From Sinomonas cyclohexanicum (GTDB taxonomy: Bacteria; Actinomycetota; Actinomycetes; Actinomycetales; Micrococcaceae): DNA of 64,000 nucleotides. This document shows positions 42,524-50,314 of this stretch, in pieces. Numbering within the stretch: position 1 is the stretch's first letter; each line of letters begins with the position of its first letter. The notes beneath the pieces are model-generated. The model was not told the origin of the DNA. It worked only from the letters and a program-made list of their open reading frames with translations, and ran no database searches. The stretch is from the NCBI RefSeq assembly GCF_020886775.1, contig NZ_AP024525.1, positions 186,001 through 250,000 of the forward strand, written 5' to 3'. The translations under genes and the position numbers were made by a program.

Positions 42524-43282
42524 GTGGTGGCCGGACACGCAAAGGTGGGCGGGCAGTCCGTGACCTCCCGCGCGCTCAACATCCTCGCGACGTTCAACCA
42601 GGCCCACCCCGTCCTGGGGCTGTCGGAGATCGCCCGCAGGTCGGGCACCCCGGTCGCCACGTGCCACCGCCTTCTCGGGGACCTCGTCGAGTGGGGGGCG
42701 CTGAGCAAGACCGCAGACGGCCAGTACCAGATTGGCCACAGGCTCTGGAGCCTGGGCATGCTCGCCCCGGTGCAGAAGGGCCTCCGCGAGGTCGCCGCGC
42801 CGTACATGCACGATGTCCTCTTCGCGACCCGTCACGTGGTGAACCTCTTCGTCCTTGAGGGCTCGCGCGCCCTCCTGCTGGAGCGCATCTCGGGCACCGC
42901 CGTCGGGCAGCCCATCGCCCGCGTCGGCGAACGCCTGCCGCTGCACACGAGCGCCGGCGGCAAGGTGCTCCTCGCGTACGCGCCGCCCGCCGTCGTCGAG
43001 CGCGTCTTCGGCGACCTCTCCCGGGACACCCGGCACAGCATCGTCGACCCGATGCGCCTGCGCCGCGAGCTAGAACGCGTCCGCGAGCGGGGCTACGCCA
43101 CCACCGTCGAGGAGCACGCCCTCGGCACGTCCGGGCTCGCCGTGCCGGTCGCTTCCGACGGGCGGCTGCACGGCGCGCTCGGAGTCGTGTCCGTGGGCTC
43201 CATGCCCGATGTCGACCGCACTCTTCCGGCCCTCCAAGTCGCCGCCAACGCCATAGCGCGCACGCTGCGCGAGGGAGCTTGA
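42524..43282 (+). CDS. IclR-family transcriptional regulator
   Basis: A 252-residue IclR protein: N-terminal winged HTH (SVTSRALNILATFNQAHPVLGLSEIARRSGTPVATCHRLLGDLVEWGAL) and the effector-binding GAF-like domain (LFVLEGSRALLLERISG, GERLPLHTSAGGKVLLAYAP, YATTVEEHALGTSGLAVPV). The first GTG (42524) lies only one base after AGGAGG; GTG 42527 has a better distance and may be the real start. It lies upstream of and in the same direction as the P450 genes, whose promoter contains a perfect palindrome. Confidence 0.9.
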   Translation: MVAGHAKVGGQSVTSRALNILATFNQAHPVLGLSEIARRSGTPVATCHRLLGDLVEWGALSKTADGQYQIGHRLWSLGMLAPVQKGLREVAAPYMHDVLFATRHVVNLFVLEGSRALLLERISGTAVGQPIARVGERLPLHTSAGGKVLLAYAPPAVVERVFGDLSRDTRHSIVDPMRLRRELERVRERGYATTVEEHALGTSGLAVPVASDGRLHGALGVVSVGSMPDVDRTLPALQVAANAIARTLREGA

Positions 43283-43360
43283 GCCGCTTTTCCGTCCAGC
43301 GGTAAGCACAGCGTGCCGCGGCCCGGCCACGGATCTATCGTCACTGGTAGATCAACTCCG

Positions 43361-43374
43361 GTGATCCGGATCAC
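43361..43374. promoter_or_regulatory. palindrome GTGATCCGGATCAC upstream of the P450 operon
   Basis: A perfect 14-bp palindrome 31 bases before the reductase start, inside a larger imperfect repeat CCGGTG...CACCGG. Likely operator for the IclR protein encoded just upstream. Confidence 0.5.
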
Positions 43375-43405
43375 GTGACACCGGTGCGGAAGGAAGGACA
43401 GTCCC

Positions 43406-44410
43406 ATGACGGCACAGCTCGAGGTCGGCGTCGACCCCGCTGAGGACACCCTGGGCATGGCGTTCCCGGAGGTGCGCACCGCCGTGGTGGCGCGACGCGA
43501 AGAGGTGGCCGACGGCGTCGTGCGCCTCACGCTGCGCCCGGCAGACGGCGGCCTCTTCGATGCGTGGGACGCCGGCGCGCACATTGACCTCCACGTCCCC
43601 GGCCAGGTGCGCCAGTACTCGATCTGCTCGTCGCCCGAGGACCGCGCCCAGCTCCAGGTCGCCGTCCTCCGCGCCGAGGACTCCCGCGGCGGCTCCGCCT
43701 ACGTCCACGAGGCACTCGCCGAGGGCGACACCATCGAGGTGGGCGGCCCACGGAACAACTTCTCGCTCGCCCCCTCGCGCAAGTACCTCTTCGTCGCCGG
43801 CGGGATCGGCATCACCCCGATGCTGCCCATGATCGAGGCAGCCGAGGCAGCCGGAAAGGACTGGCGGCTCGCGTACGGCGGGCGCTCGCTGTCCACGATG
43901 GCGTTCGCGCTCGAACTCCGCGAGAAGTACGGCGACCGGGTTCTCCTCTACCCCTCGGACGAGACCGGCCGGCTCGACCTCGAGTCCCTCCTCGGCGTCC
44001 CGCGGGCGCTCATGCTCGTCTACGCGTGCGGTCCCCAGCGCCTGCTCGAGGCGATCGAGGACTACTGCCTGGGATGGCCCGCGGGCGCCCTGCACCTCGA
44101 GCGCTTCGCGGCCTCCCCCACCGGCGGCGGTGCTTCCGGCCCCTTCTCAGTTGAGCTGCGCCGCACCGGCCGCACCGTCGAGGTCGCCGCGGAGAGCACC
44201 GTGCTCGACGCCGTCGAGGCCGCCGGGGTGCGGGTCCTCTCTTCCTGCCGCCAGGGCGTGTGCGGCACGTGCGAGATCCCCGTCCTCGCCGGGGACGTGG
44301 ACCACCGCGACGCCGTGCTCAGCGCCGAGGACCGCGCCGCCGGGACCACGATGCTCGTGTGCGTCTCCCGCGCCGCCGCCGGCTGCGGCAAGCTCACCCT
44401 CGACCTCTGA
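43406..44410 (+). CDS. phthalate-dioxygenase-reductase-type oxidoreductase (FNR-like plus C-terminal 2Fe-2S)
   Basis: A 334-residue PDR/VanB-type protein: flavin domain with RQYSICSSPEDRAQLQVAVLR (residues about 70-90), NAD domain with FVAGGIGITPML and VYACGPQRLLEA, and a C-terminal plant-type ferredoxin domain with Cys281, Cys286, Cys289 and Cys319 (SSCRQGVCGTC...LVCVS). It transfers electrons from NAD(P)H through flavin to the 2Fe-2S centre. The P450 gene starts 40 bp downstream and there is no Rieske oxygenase gene, so it most likely serves the P450. The domain order equals the reductase part of CYP116B fusions. Confidence 0.9.
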   Translation: MTAQLEVGVDPAEDTLGMAFPEVRTAVVARREEVADGVVRLTLRPADGGLFDAWDAGAHIDLHVPGQVRQYSICSSPEDRAQLQVAVLRAEDSRGGSAYVHEALAEGDTIEVGGPRNNFSLAPSRKYLFVAGGIGITPMLPMIEAAEAAGKDWRLAYGGRSLSTMAFALELREKYGDRVLLYPSDETGRLDLESLLGVPRALMLVYACGPQRLLEAIEDYCLGWPAGALHLERFAASPTGGGASGPFSVELRRTGRTVEVAAESTVLDAVEAAGVRVLSSCRQGVCGTCEIPVLAGDVDHRDAVLSAEDRAAGTTMLVCVSRAAAGCGKLTLDL

Positions 44411-44450
44411 CCCTCTCCTCCCCACCTCCTTCTGATCGCCGGAGCCCGCC

Positions 44451-45677
44451 ATGACTGTTCTGACCCACCGCGAGGCCCCCGTCCTCGACGTCGACCCCTT
44501 CTCCCCCGAGAACCTCCTGAACCGCTACGCGCTGCACGAGACGATGCGCGAGACGGGCCCGGTGGTCTACCTCCCCGCCTACGGCGTGTACGCCGTGACG
44601 CACTTCGAGCCCGTCCGGGACATCCTGAGGGACTTCGAGACGTACTGCTCCTCGGGCGGCGTGGGCCCCACCGACATCCGCAAGGAGGCCGAGTGGCGCC
44701 CCGCGGGCATCCTCGAATCTGACCCGCCCACGCACACCGCGATGCGACGCGGTCTCTCCAAGGTCATCCACCCGGGGTCGGTGCGCGGGCTCGCCTCGGC
44801 GTTCGCTCCGCCCGCGCGGGAGCTGGTGGAGCGTCTGGTCGCCGCCGGGACGTTCGACGCCGTCACGGACCTCGCGCAGGTCTACCCCCTGCGCGTGTTC
44901 CCCGACGCGGTCGGGATCCCGGACTCCGGGCGCGAGAACCTGCTCCCCTACGGCGCGATGGCCTTCAACGCCTTCGGCCCGCGCAACGAGATCTACCACC
45001 GCGCCTTCGAGAACGCCGAGTCGGTGACGGCGTGGGTCGAGTGGGCATGCTCACGCGGGAGCCTCCTGCCCGGGGGCTTCGGCGAGAAGATCTGGGAGCA
45101 GGCCGAGCTCGGCAACATCACGCCGTCGGAGGCCTCGCTGCTCGTGCGCGCGCTCCTCTCGGCGGGCGTCGATTCGACCATCGGCGCGATCGGGAACACG
45201 ATCCTGTGCCTGGCCCGCGAGCCGGAGCAGTGGGAGCGGCTGCGCCGCGAGCCGCACCTCGCGAAGTTCGCCGTCGACGAGGCCCTGCGCCTCGAGTCCC
45301 CGTTCCAGATGTTCCACCGCACCGCCACGGTCGCCTCCGAGGTGGCCGGGGTCCACATTCCCGCGGACTCCAAGATCCTCCTCTTCATGGGCGCCGCCAA
45401 CCGCGACCCCCGCCGCTGGGGAGACACCGCCGAGACGTTCGACCTCGACCGCAGTGCCGCCGGCCACGTGGCCTTCGGCATGGGGCTGCACCAGTGCGTG
45501 GGGCAGCCCATCGCGCGGCTCGAGATGGAGCTGGTCCTCAAGGCCCTCATCGACCGGGCCGAAACCCTCGAGCTCAACGGAGAACCCGTCGAGGAGCTCC
45601 ACAACACCCTGCATTTCTACCGTTCCGTCCCCCTCAGGGTCTCCGCCGCGGCGGAGACCGGTTCTACGAAGGAGTAG
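44451..45677 (+). CDS. cytochrome P450, probably aryl-ether/aromatic-acid oxidising
   Basis: A 408-residue soluble bacterial P450: ExxR in DEALRLESPF, haem motif FGMGLHQCVGQP with axial Cys349, and I-helix SAGVDSTIGAIGNTI where the acid-alcohol pair is Asp241-Ser242 instead of the usual Asp/Glu-Thr. The overall pattern resembles the CYP199/CYP255 group that O-demethylates methoxyaromatics. The upstream PDR reductase and downstream MFS importer (7 bp after) suggest a complete uptake-oxidation operon. The substrate is inferred only; released formaldehyde or acid could feed the neighbouring ALDH. Confidence 0.88.
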   Translation: MTVLTHREAPVLDVDPFSPENLLNRYALHETMRETGPVVYLPAYGVYAVTHFEPVRDILRDFETYCSSGGVGPTDIRKEAEWRPAGILESDPPTHTAMRRGLSKVIHPGSVRGLASAFAPPARELVERLVAAGTFDAVTDLAQVYPLRVFPDAVGIPDSGRENLLPYGAMAFNAFGPRNEIYHRAFENAESVTAWVEWACSRGSLLPGGFGEKIWEQAELGNITPSEASLLVRALLSAGVDSTIGAIGNTILCLAREPEQWERLRREPHLAKFAVDEALRLESPFQMFHRTATVASEVAGVHIPADSKILLFMGAANRDPRRWGDTAETFDLDRSAAGHVAFGMGLHQCVGQPIARLEMELVLKALIDRAETLELNGEPVEELHNTLHFYRSVPLRVSAAAETGSTKE

Positions 45678-45684
45678 TACCGAG

Positions 45685-47082
45685 ATGACCCAGCTCGCCA
45701 ACCGGCGCCAGCCTGCCGCTGTCCCTCGCCCCGTCCGATCCTCCGACCCTGCCGCGTGGAGCTATCAGAAGCGCCGACGGTACGGGTGGATCGTCACCGT
45801 CTCCCTGCTCTTCCTCATGATGCTCAGTTGGGCGGACAAGGCGGTCCTCGGGCTCGCCGCGGTGCCGATCATGAAGGACCTCCACATCACCCCTGAGGTG
45901 TTCGGGCTCGTCAGCAGCGCCATGTTCTTCACCTTCGGCGTTTCGCAGCTCATTGCCGCACCGTTGGCCAACAAGGTCCAGAGCCGGTGGATCCTGCTGG
46001 TGATCTGCATTCTCTGGTCCGTCGCCCAGGCGCCCATCCTGGTCTTCACCTCACTGCCGGCCCTTTGGGTGAGCCGCCTGCTCCTCGGCGCCGGCGAGGG
46101 GCCACTCGCCCCCGTCATGATGCATGGGGTCTACAAGTGGTTCCCGGAGAAGAAGGGCGCCACCCCGGCGGCGCTGGCCTCCTCCGGCGTGACCCTCGGA
46201 ATCGTCGCCTTCGCCCCCGTGCTCGCCTGGGTGATCGGCTCCTTCGGCTGGCACATGGCCTTCGCCCTGCTCGCCGTCGTCGGTCTGCTCTTCGCCGCCT
46301 ACTGGGCGGTGGTTGGGAAGGAGGGCCCGTACACGAGCCGGGCCGCTGAGCTGAAGCTCGACGGTGCGCCGACTGGGACGGGCAGCGGTCAGGCGGCCGG
46401 CTCGACCCCGGCCATCGAGGCCCGTGTCCCCTACTTGCGCACGATCCTGACGCCGAGCTGGATCTTCGCAGTGCTCACGTCGTTCTTCGGCTACTGGACC
46501 TTCACCCTCGCCATGTCCTGGGGCCCCGCGTACTTCCAGACCGTCCTCCACCTCACGGGGCAGCAGGCCGGAAGCCTCATCGCACTCCCTGCAGCCTGGG
46601 GCGCCATAGCCACCGTCGGTCTCAGTGCACTCACCCAGCGGCTCCACCTCCGCGGCGTCGCGACCCGAAAGTCCCGCGCCTGGATCCTCGGCGGTGGAGC
46701 GGTGTTCGGCGGCGCGGCACTGTTCGCAGCCTCCATCGTCCCTGACCCCGTCATCGCTGTGGGGCTCATGGTCTTCGGCTTCGGCACCGCTCCTGCCCTC
46801 TTCGCCCTCAGCTACCTCGTGGTCGCCGAGCTGACGTCAGTCGCGCAGCGCGGCGCCAACCTCTCGATCGCCAACGCAGTCTTCACCACTGGAGGCGTGT
46901 TCGCCCCGGCTGTCTCCGGGTTCCTCATCGGCGGTGCCGCATCGCCGGCGGCGGGCTACTCTGCCTCGTTCTCCCTCGCTGGAGGTCTCCTGCTGGCGTG
47001 CGGCGTGCTCTCCCTCCTATTCGTCAACCAGCAGCGCGACCGTCGCCGGCTCGGCCTCGACGCCCCCAAGGTGGGCGCCTGA
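45685..47082 (+). CDS. MFS transporter, ACS-like (paralogue of the gene at 21299)
   Basis: A 465-residue 12-helix transporter: LSWADKAVLGLAAVPIMKDLHITPEVFGLVSS, PLANKVQSRWILLVI, LLLGAGEGPLAPVMMHGVYKWFPEKKGATPAA (family helix-4/5 loop) and a hydrophilic centre near residue 215. It begins 7 bases after the P450 stop with GAAGGAG, so it is the last gene of that operon and probably imports the P450 substrate. Confidence 0.87.
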   Translation: MTQLANRRQPAAVPRPVRSSDPAAWSYQKRRRYGWIVTVSLLFLMMLSWADKAVLGLAAVPIMKDLHITPEVFGLVSSAMFFTFGVSQLIAAPLANKVQSRWILLVICILWSVAQAPILVFTSLPALWVSRLLLGAGEGPLAPVMMHGVYKWFPEKKGATPAALASSGVTLGIVAFAPVLAWVIGSFGWHMAFALLAVVGLLFAAYWAVVGKEGPYTSRAAELKLDGAPTGTGSGQAAGSTPAIEARVPYLRTILTPSWIFAVLTSFFGYWTFTLAMSWGPAYFQTVLHLTGQQAGSLIALPAAWGAIATVGLSALTQRLHLRGVATRKSRAWILGGGAVFGGAALFAASIVPDPVIAVGLMVFGFGTAPALFALSYLVVAELTSVAQRGANLSIANAVFTTGGVFAPAVSGFLIGGAASPAAGYSASFSLAGGLLLACGVLSLLFVNQQRDRRRLGLDAPKVGA

Positions 47083-47108
47083 CGCACTGACCTGACACGC
47101 TGAGGAGC

Positions 47109-47150
47109 TGAGCGCACGACGGCGGGTGCCCACCCGCCGTCGTGCGCTCA
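47109..47150. repeat. dispersed palindrome, copy D1
   Basis: Arms of 20 bases (47109-47128 and 47131-47150) pair perfectly around CC. Probably terminates the P450-MFS operon. The central 28 bases are shared with 47277-47304 and 61489-61516. Confidence 0.75.
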
Positions 47151-47274
47151 CGTCCGGTCGCGGGCCGTGCCCCAGTTGCGGGGTCCTTGGCGGGCGCTGC
47201 GCTGGCGGTCGCTCCCGGTCTGGGACTGAGGGCATCGCTCGGGGCTATCCTCGGAAGTGCTTGAGAAGCGGGCG

Positions 47275-47306
47275 CGACGACGGCGGGTGCCCACCCGCCG
47301 TCGTCG
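47275..47306. repeat. dispersed palindrome, copy D2
   Basis: Arms of 15 bases pair perfectly around CC. Not adjacent to a gene end, which argues that it is a repeat element and not only a terminator. Confidence 0.75.
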
Positions 47307-47329
47307 GTTGCAGCCCACCCTCCCGCAAG

Positions 47330-47391
47330 GACCACACCTTCTGGACATGGCCTCTGTCTACGGCGCGAGGTCTTGTCCAGAAGGTGTGGTC
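47330..47391. repeat. long hairpin C
   Basis: Perfect 18-bp arms (GACCACACCTTCTGGACA at 47330-47347, complement at 47374-47391) with a 26-base loop containing CTCTGTCTACGGCGCG, similar to the loop of hairpin B. Confidence 0.6.
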
Positions 47392-47428
47392 ATTCCATCG
47401 CCCCCGCAGTGACGTGGCCCCTCAGCGC

Positions 47429-47447
47429 AGGGACGTGACCCCTCAAC
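47429..47447. repeat. interspersed element, copy 2 (AGGGACGTGACCCCTCAAC)
   Basis: Two differences from the 6046-6064 copy. A degenerate tandem copy GACGTGGCCCCTCAGCG precedes it at 47411-47427. Confidence 0.5.
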
Positions 47448-47595
47448 GCGGCCCGGGCACCATGGGCCCAGATCCATGCCGAGGCGGCGCAGAGACGGGA
47501 TCCAGGTCCATGGTTCCGGCCCCCTCCGAAACGGGACAGTAGATACATCGGCAAGGAGATCCCGCCCGGTATCACCCCAGATACGGAGAACCCGC

Positions 47596-48669
47596 ATGAA
47601 GTTCCGCTCGCTCTCGCTCGCAGCAGCTGCCCTCACCGCCGCGCTCGCCCTGCCCGCCGCGCTCCCGGCCTACGCCGCGGACGGCCCAGCCGCGGCCCAG
47701 ACGGCCCCTGCCGCCCAGGACGATGCGAACCACCAGGGCCTCAACGCCCGGATCAACGCCAAGGACGGCGTGGGCCTGGTCTTCGAGGGCAGCGACTGGC
47801 ACGCGGACCACGTGACGCCGCCGAGCAACATCCCCAACGGTGGCGGCACCAACTTCATCCTCATGCAGGACAACTCGCACTGGTCCACCGAGTACGGCGC
47901 GTACGGCACGGCGAAGGCCCGCATCTGGGACCACGGCAAGCCCACGGACTTCTGGATCAAGATGTACGCCTCGGTCTACTACTACCCGTACACGAAGGCA
48001 TCCTGCACGATCTTCCGCGGAGACCCGGACGTGACGGGCAAGCAGATCGACTTCAGCCCGTATTCGTGCGATGTGACGTCGATCGACCACTCGGACCCGT
48101 GGCGCGTGGTGTTCAACGTGGGCCACACGGCCGCGGAGACGATCACGGACAAGGACACGCAGGCCCGCCTCCTCAACGACGCCTGCAAGGGCGAGAACGC
48201 CGAACAGAACTGCTTCTACACCCCGAAGTCGGTCGAGTTCATCACGGACAGCCCGAAGCCGTACGGCGCCCCCGTCGCGAACCCCTACGACTCGAAGATG
48301 ACCATGGGCGTGAAGTCCGAGCACGTCGTCGGGACGTCGAACACCGTGGGCGTCGAGTTCTCGACGACGCTCACGCTCTGGAAGATCTGGGAGAACAGCC
48401 TGAAGGTGAGCTACCAGCACACGTGGACGGACTCCCGCTCGTTCAGCCAGTCGGTCGACGTGGACGTGCCGCCGCACACCGAGTACTGGTTCACCATCGC
48501 GGCGAGCCTGGACCGCGTCACCGGCGACTTCCTGGTCCGCGCGAACGGCAAGGTGTTCCGGATCGAGAACGCGACAGTGGTGCTGCCGGACAAGGAGAAG
48601 TCCGCCACGATCGTCGGCAACAGGGCGCACTACGCGGGCACCACGCAGATCGGTGAGGCCGTGAAGTAG
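47596..48669 (+). CDS. secreted protein with aerolysin/ETX-MTX2-like beta-rich segment
   Basis: A 357-residue protein with a Sec signal peptide (MKFRSLSLAAAALTAALALPAA; probable cleavage after AYA near residue 28). The middle is Tyr/Trp-rich with four cysteines (SCTIF, YSCDV, NDACK, NCFYT). Residues about 240-335 alternate polar and hydrophobic residues with many Ser/Thr (VGVEFSTTLTLWKIW, LKVSYQHTWTDSRSFSQSVDV), then VPPHTEYWFTIAA. That pattern resembles the insertion hairpin and VPPGT strand of aerolysin-type pore formers. I do not recognise a specific family. No neighbour suggests immunity or export partners. It could instead be a carbohydrate-binding surface protein. Confidence 0.7.
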   Translation: MKFRSLSLAAAALTAALALPAALPAYAADGPAAAQTAPAAQDDANHQGLNARINAKDGVGLVFEGSDWHADHVTPPSNIPNGGGTNFILMQDNSHWSTEYGAYGTAKARIWDHGKPTDFWIKMYASVYYYPYTKASCTIFRGDPDVTGKQIDFSPYSCDVTSIDHSDPWRVVFNVGHTAAETITDKDTQARLLNDACKGENAEQNCFYTPKSVEFITDSPKPYGAPVANPYDSKMTMGVKSEHVVGTSNTVGVEFSTTLTLWKIWENSLKVSYQHTWTDSRSFSQSVDVDVPPHTEYWFTIAASLDRVTGDFLVRANGKVFRIENATVVLPDKEKSATIVGNRAHYAGTTQIGEAVK

Positions 48670-48681
48670 CCCCTCACCAGC

Positions 48682-48723
48682 GAAGCGCACGACGCCGGGT
48701 GCCCACCCGGCGTCGTGCGCTTC
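48682..48723. repeat. dispersed palindrome, copy D3
   Basis: Perfect 20-bp arms (48682-48701, 48704-48723). One symmetric change from D1 (GACGCCGGG in place of GACGGCGGG), meaning the pairing has been kept by a compensatory change. Terminates the aerolysin-like gene. Confidence 0.75.
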
Positions 48724-48746
48724 CGTTTTGCTCCTCTCGTCCGAGT

Positions 48747-48763
48747 ATTCTGCAGAGCAGAAT
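48747..48763. promoter_or_regulatory. palindrome ATTCTGC-AGA-GCAGAAT upstream of the AAHS transporter
   Basis: A perfect 7-3-7 inverted repeat about 91 bases before the transporter start. It is an IclR/PcaR-style operator candidate. A second, weaker copy lies 50 bases downstream. Confidence 0.5.
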
Positions 48764-48796
48764 GATTCGGCTGGAAATCGCTTCACCGGTATTCGA

Positions 48797-48813
48797 ATTC
48801 TGCAGAACAGAAC
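48797..48813. promoter_or_regulatory. second operator copy ATTCTGC-AGA-ACAGAAC
   Basis: Left half identical to 48747-48753, right half 5 of 7 bases. It sits 41 bases before the transporter ATG, a position where bound protein would block transcription. Confidence 0.4.
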
Positions 48814-48854
48814 CTTTTTCGACCCGTGGGGTGCCGTACCTCACTCTGAGATGC

Positions 48855-50197
48855 ATGTCACAGAACCACTCCCCGTCCGCTACCGGCAATGACGCCGCGC
48901 GCCCTGCCGTCGCGGACACCCCCTCGGGCCCGAGCCGCCGCGGCGCCATCATCGCCGTGGCGGTCTGCTGGGCCCTGGTCGTCTTCGACGGCTATGACCT
49001 GATCGTCTACGGCTCCGTGCAGAACAACCTCATCGAGAGGACGGGCTGGGGCCTGAACGCCGCCTCTGCCGGCACCATCGGCTCGATGGCCTTCGTCGGC
49101 ATGATGCTCGGCGCGGTCTTCGCCGGTCGGCTCTCCGACAGCTGGGGCCGCCGCAAGGCGATCATCCTGAGCACCGTGGTCTTCTCGGTGGCGACGGTCC
49201 TGTGCGCGTTCGCCCCCGGGGCCCTCGCGTTCGGTGCGCTGCGCCTCATCGCCGGCCTCGGCCTCGGCGGCCTCGTGCCGTCGGCGAACGCCCTGGCCGC
49301 CGAGCTCATCCCGGCCAGATGGCGCGGCTCGATGGCCACCCTCATGATGTCCGGCGTCCCGATCGGCGGCACGATCGCCGCGCTTCTCGGCCTCGGCGCA
49401 TGATCCCGGCCTTCGGCTGGCAGTCGATGTTCCTGGTGGCGTTCATCCCCTTGGTGGTCCTCGTGCCGCTCGGCCTGCGGTTCTTCCCGGAGACGCTCGG
49501 TGCGGCGCGGACGGCAGCCGAGGACGCGGCGTCGGCCTCCACAGCCTCCGAGGGCGCCCCCCGCGGCGGGTTCGCCGGCCTGTTCCGGAACGGATTCGGC
49601 TGGATCTCGGTCCTGTTCGCCGCCTCGACGCTCTTCACGCTGTTCGCCTGGTACGGCCTCGGCACCCAGCTGCCCAAGATCATGCGCGACTCCGGCTCTG
49701 ACCTCGGCCCCGCGCTGACCTTCACCATCGCGCTGAACCTCGGCGCGGTCGCGGGCTCGATCGTCACCGCGTGGGCGGGCGACAAGTTCGGTACGGTCAA
49801 GGTCTCCGTCATCGCCGCCGCGCTCGCGGGCATCGGGCTCGTGGCCCTCATCGCGACCCCGGCCTCGAACACCGCGTTCATCTACGCCGCGCTCGTGGTG
49901 GCCGGCGTCGGCACGCACGGCACCCAGTCCCTCGTGATCGGCGCCATCGCCTCGCACTACCCGAGCGAACTCCGCGGCACCGCGCTCGGCTGGGCCCTCG
50001 GCGTCGGCCGCATCGGCGCGGTCCTGGCCCCGCAGCTGTCGGGCCTGATGCTGGCCACCAAGGCGGTTCCGCCGTCGATGAACTTCGTGATGTTCGGCGC
50101 GTCCGCGATCGTCGCCGCCGTGCTCCTCGGAGCCATCGTTGTCCGCGGCGTTCGCCGCCGGTCCACCGCGACGCTCGCCGTGGAGCAGGTCGCGTAG
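48855..50197 (+). pseudogene. AAHS-family aromatic acid:H+ symporter (PcaK/BenK-like), frameshifted
   Basis: The first frame carries helices 1-6 (IIAVAVCWALVVFDGYDLIVYG, GMMLGAVFAGRLSDSWGRRKAI, LGLGGLVPSANALAAELIPARWRG), with the DGYDL and R/K-rich loop of the aromatic acid family. It stops with TGA at 49401-49403. The second frame opens at ATG 49400 and continues IPAFGWQSMFLVAFIPL through helix 12. Together they need one added base near 49393-49400 to give 447 residues, the family length. The ATGA overlap would permit re-initiation, but a half transporter is not a known functional form. Likely imports protocatechuate or 4-hydroxybenzoate for the lig operon. Confidence 0.85.
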
Positions 50198-50217
50198 GGG
50201 CAGCGCACCTTCCTGAC

Positions 50218-50271
50218 GCACGACGGCGCGTGGCCGGCTTCCGCACGGGGGCCGGCCACGCGCCGTCGTGC
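50218..50271. repeat. dispersed palindrome, copy D4 (bidirectional terminator)
   Basis: Perfect 21-bp arms (50218-50238, 50251-50271) with a 12-base loop, between convergent genes. Nineteen bases of the left arm (50220-50238) recur inside the TPP gene at 27321-27339. Confidence 0.75.
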
Positions 50272-50314
50272 ATCAGGCCAGAACCCTCACGCCAGAACCC
50301 TCACGCCAGGACGC

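Larger units (their letters stand above)
47083..47595. other. repeat-rich intergenic region, no gene seen
   Basis: This 513-base gap holds two copies of the GACGGCGGGTGCCCACCCGCC palindrome type (47109-47150, 47275-47306), hairpin C (47330-47391) and a partly tandem GACGTGRCCCCTCARCG element (47411-47447). Open frames here show no coding pattern. It is the densest repeat site in the window and precedes the secreted aerolysin-like gene. Confidence 0.7.

Noticed and set aside
43406-44410. Vanillate O-demethylase reductase (VanB) with a VanA partner
   Set aside because: Domain order fits VanB, but no Rieske oxygenase gene exists in the window and the next gene is a P450.
47126-47542. 138-residue plus-strand open frame in the repeat-rich gap
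   Set aside because: It runs through palindromes and hairpin C, has no ribosome site and no protein-like composition.
49400-50197. Second half of the AAHS transporter as an independent gene starting at ATG 49400
   Set aside because: It begins in the middle of the MFS fold (helix 6-7 region), has no ribosome site, and joins the upstream half exactly with one added base.
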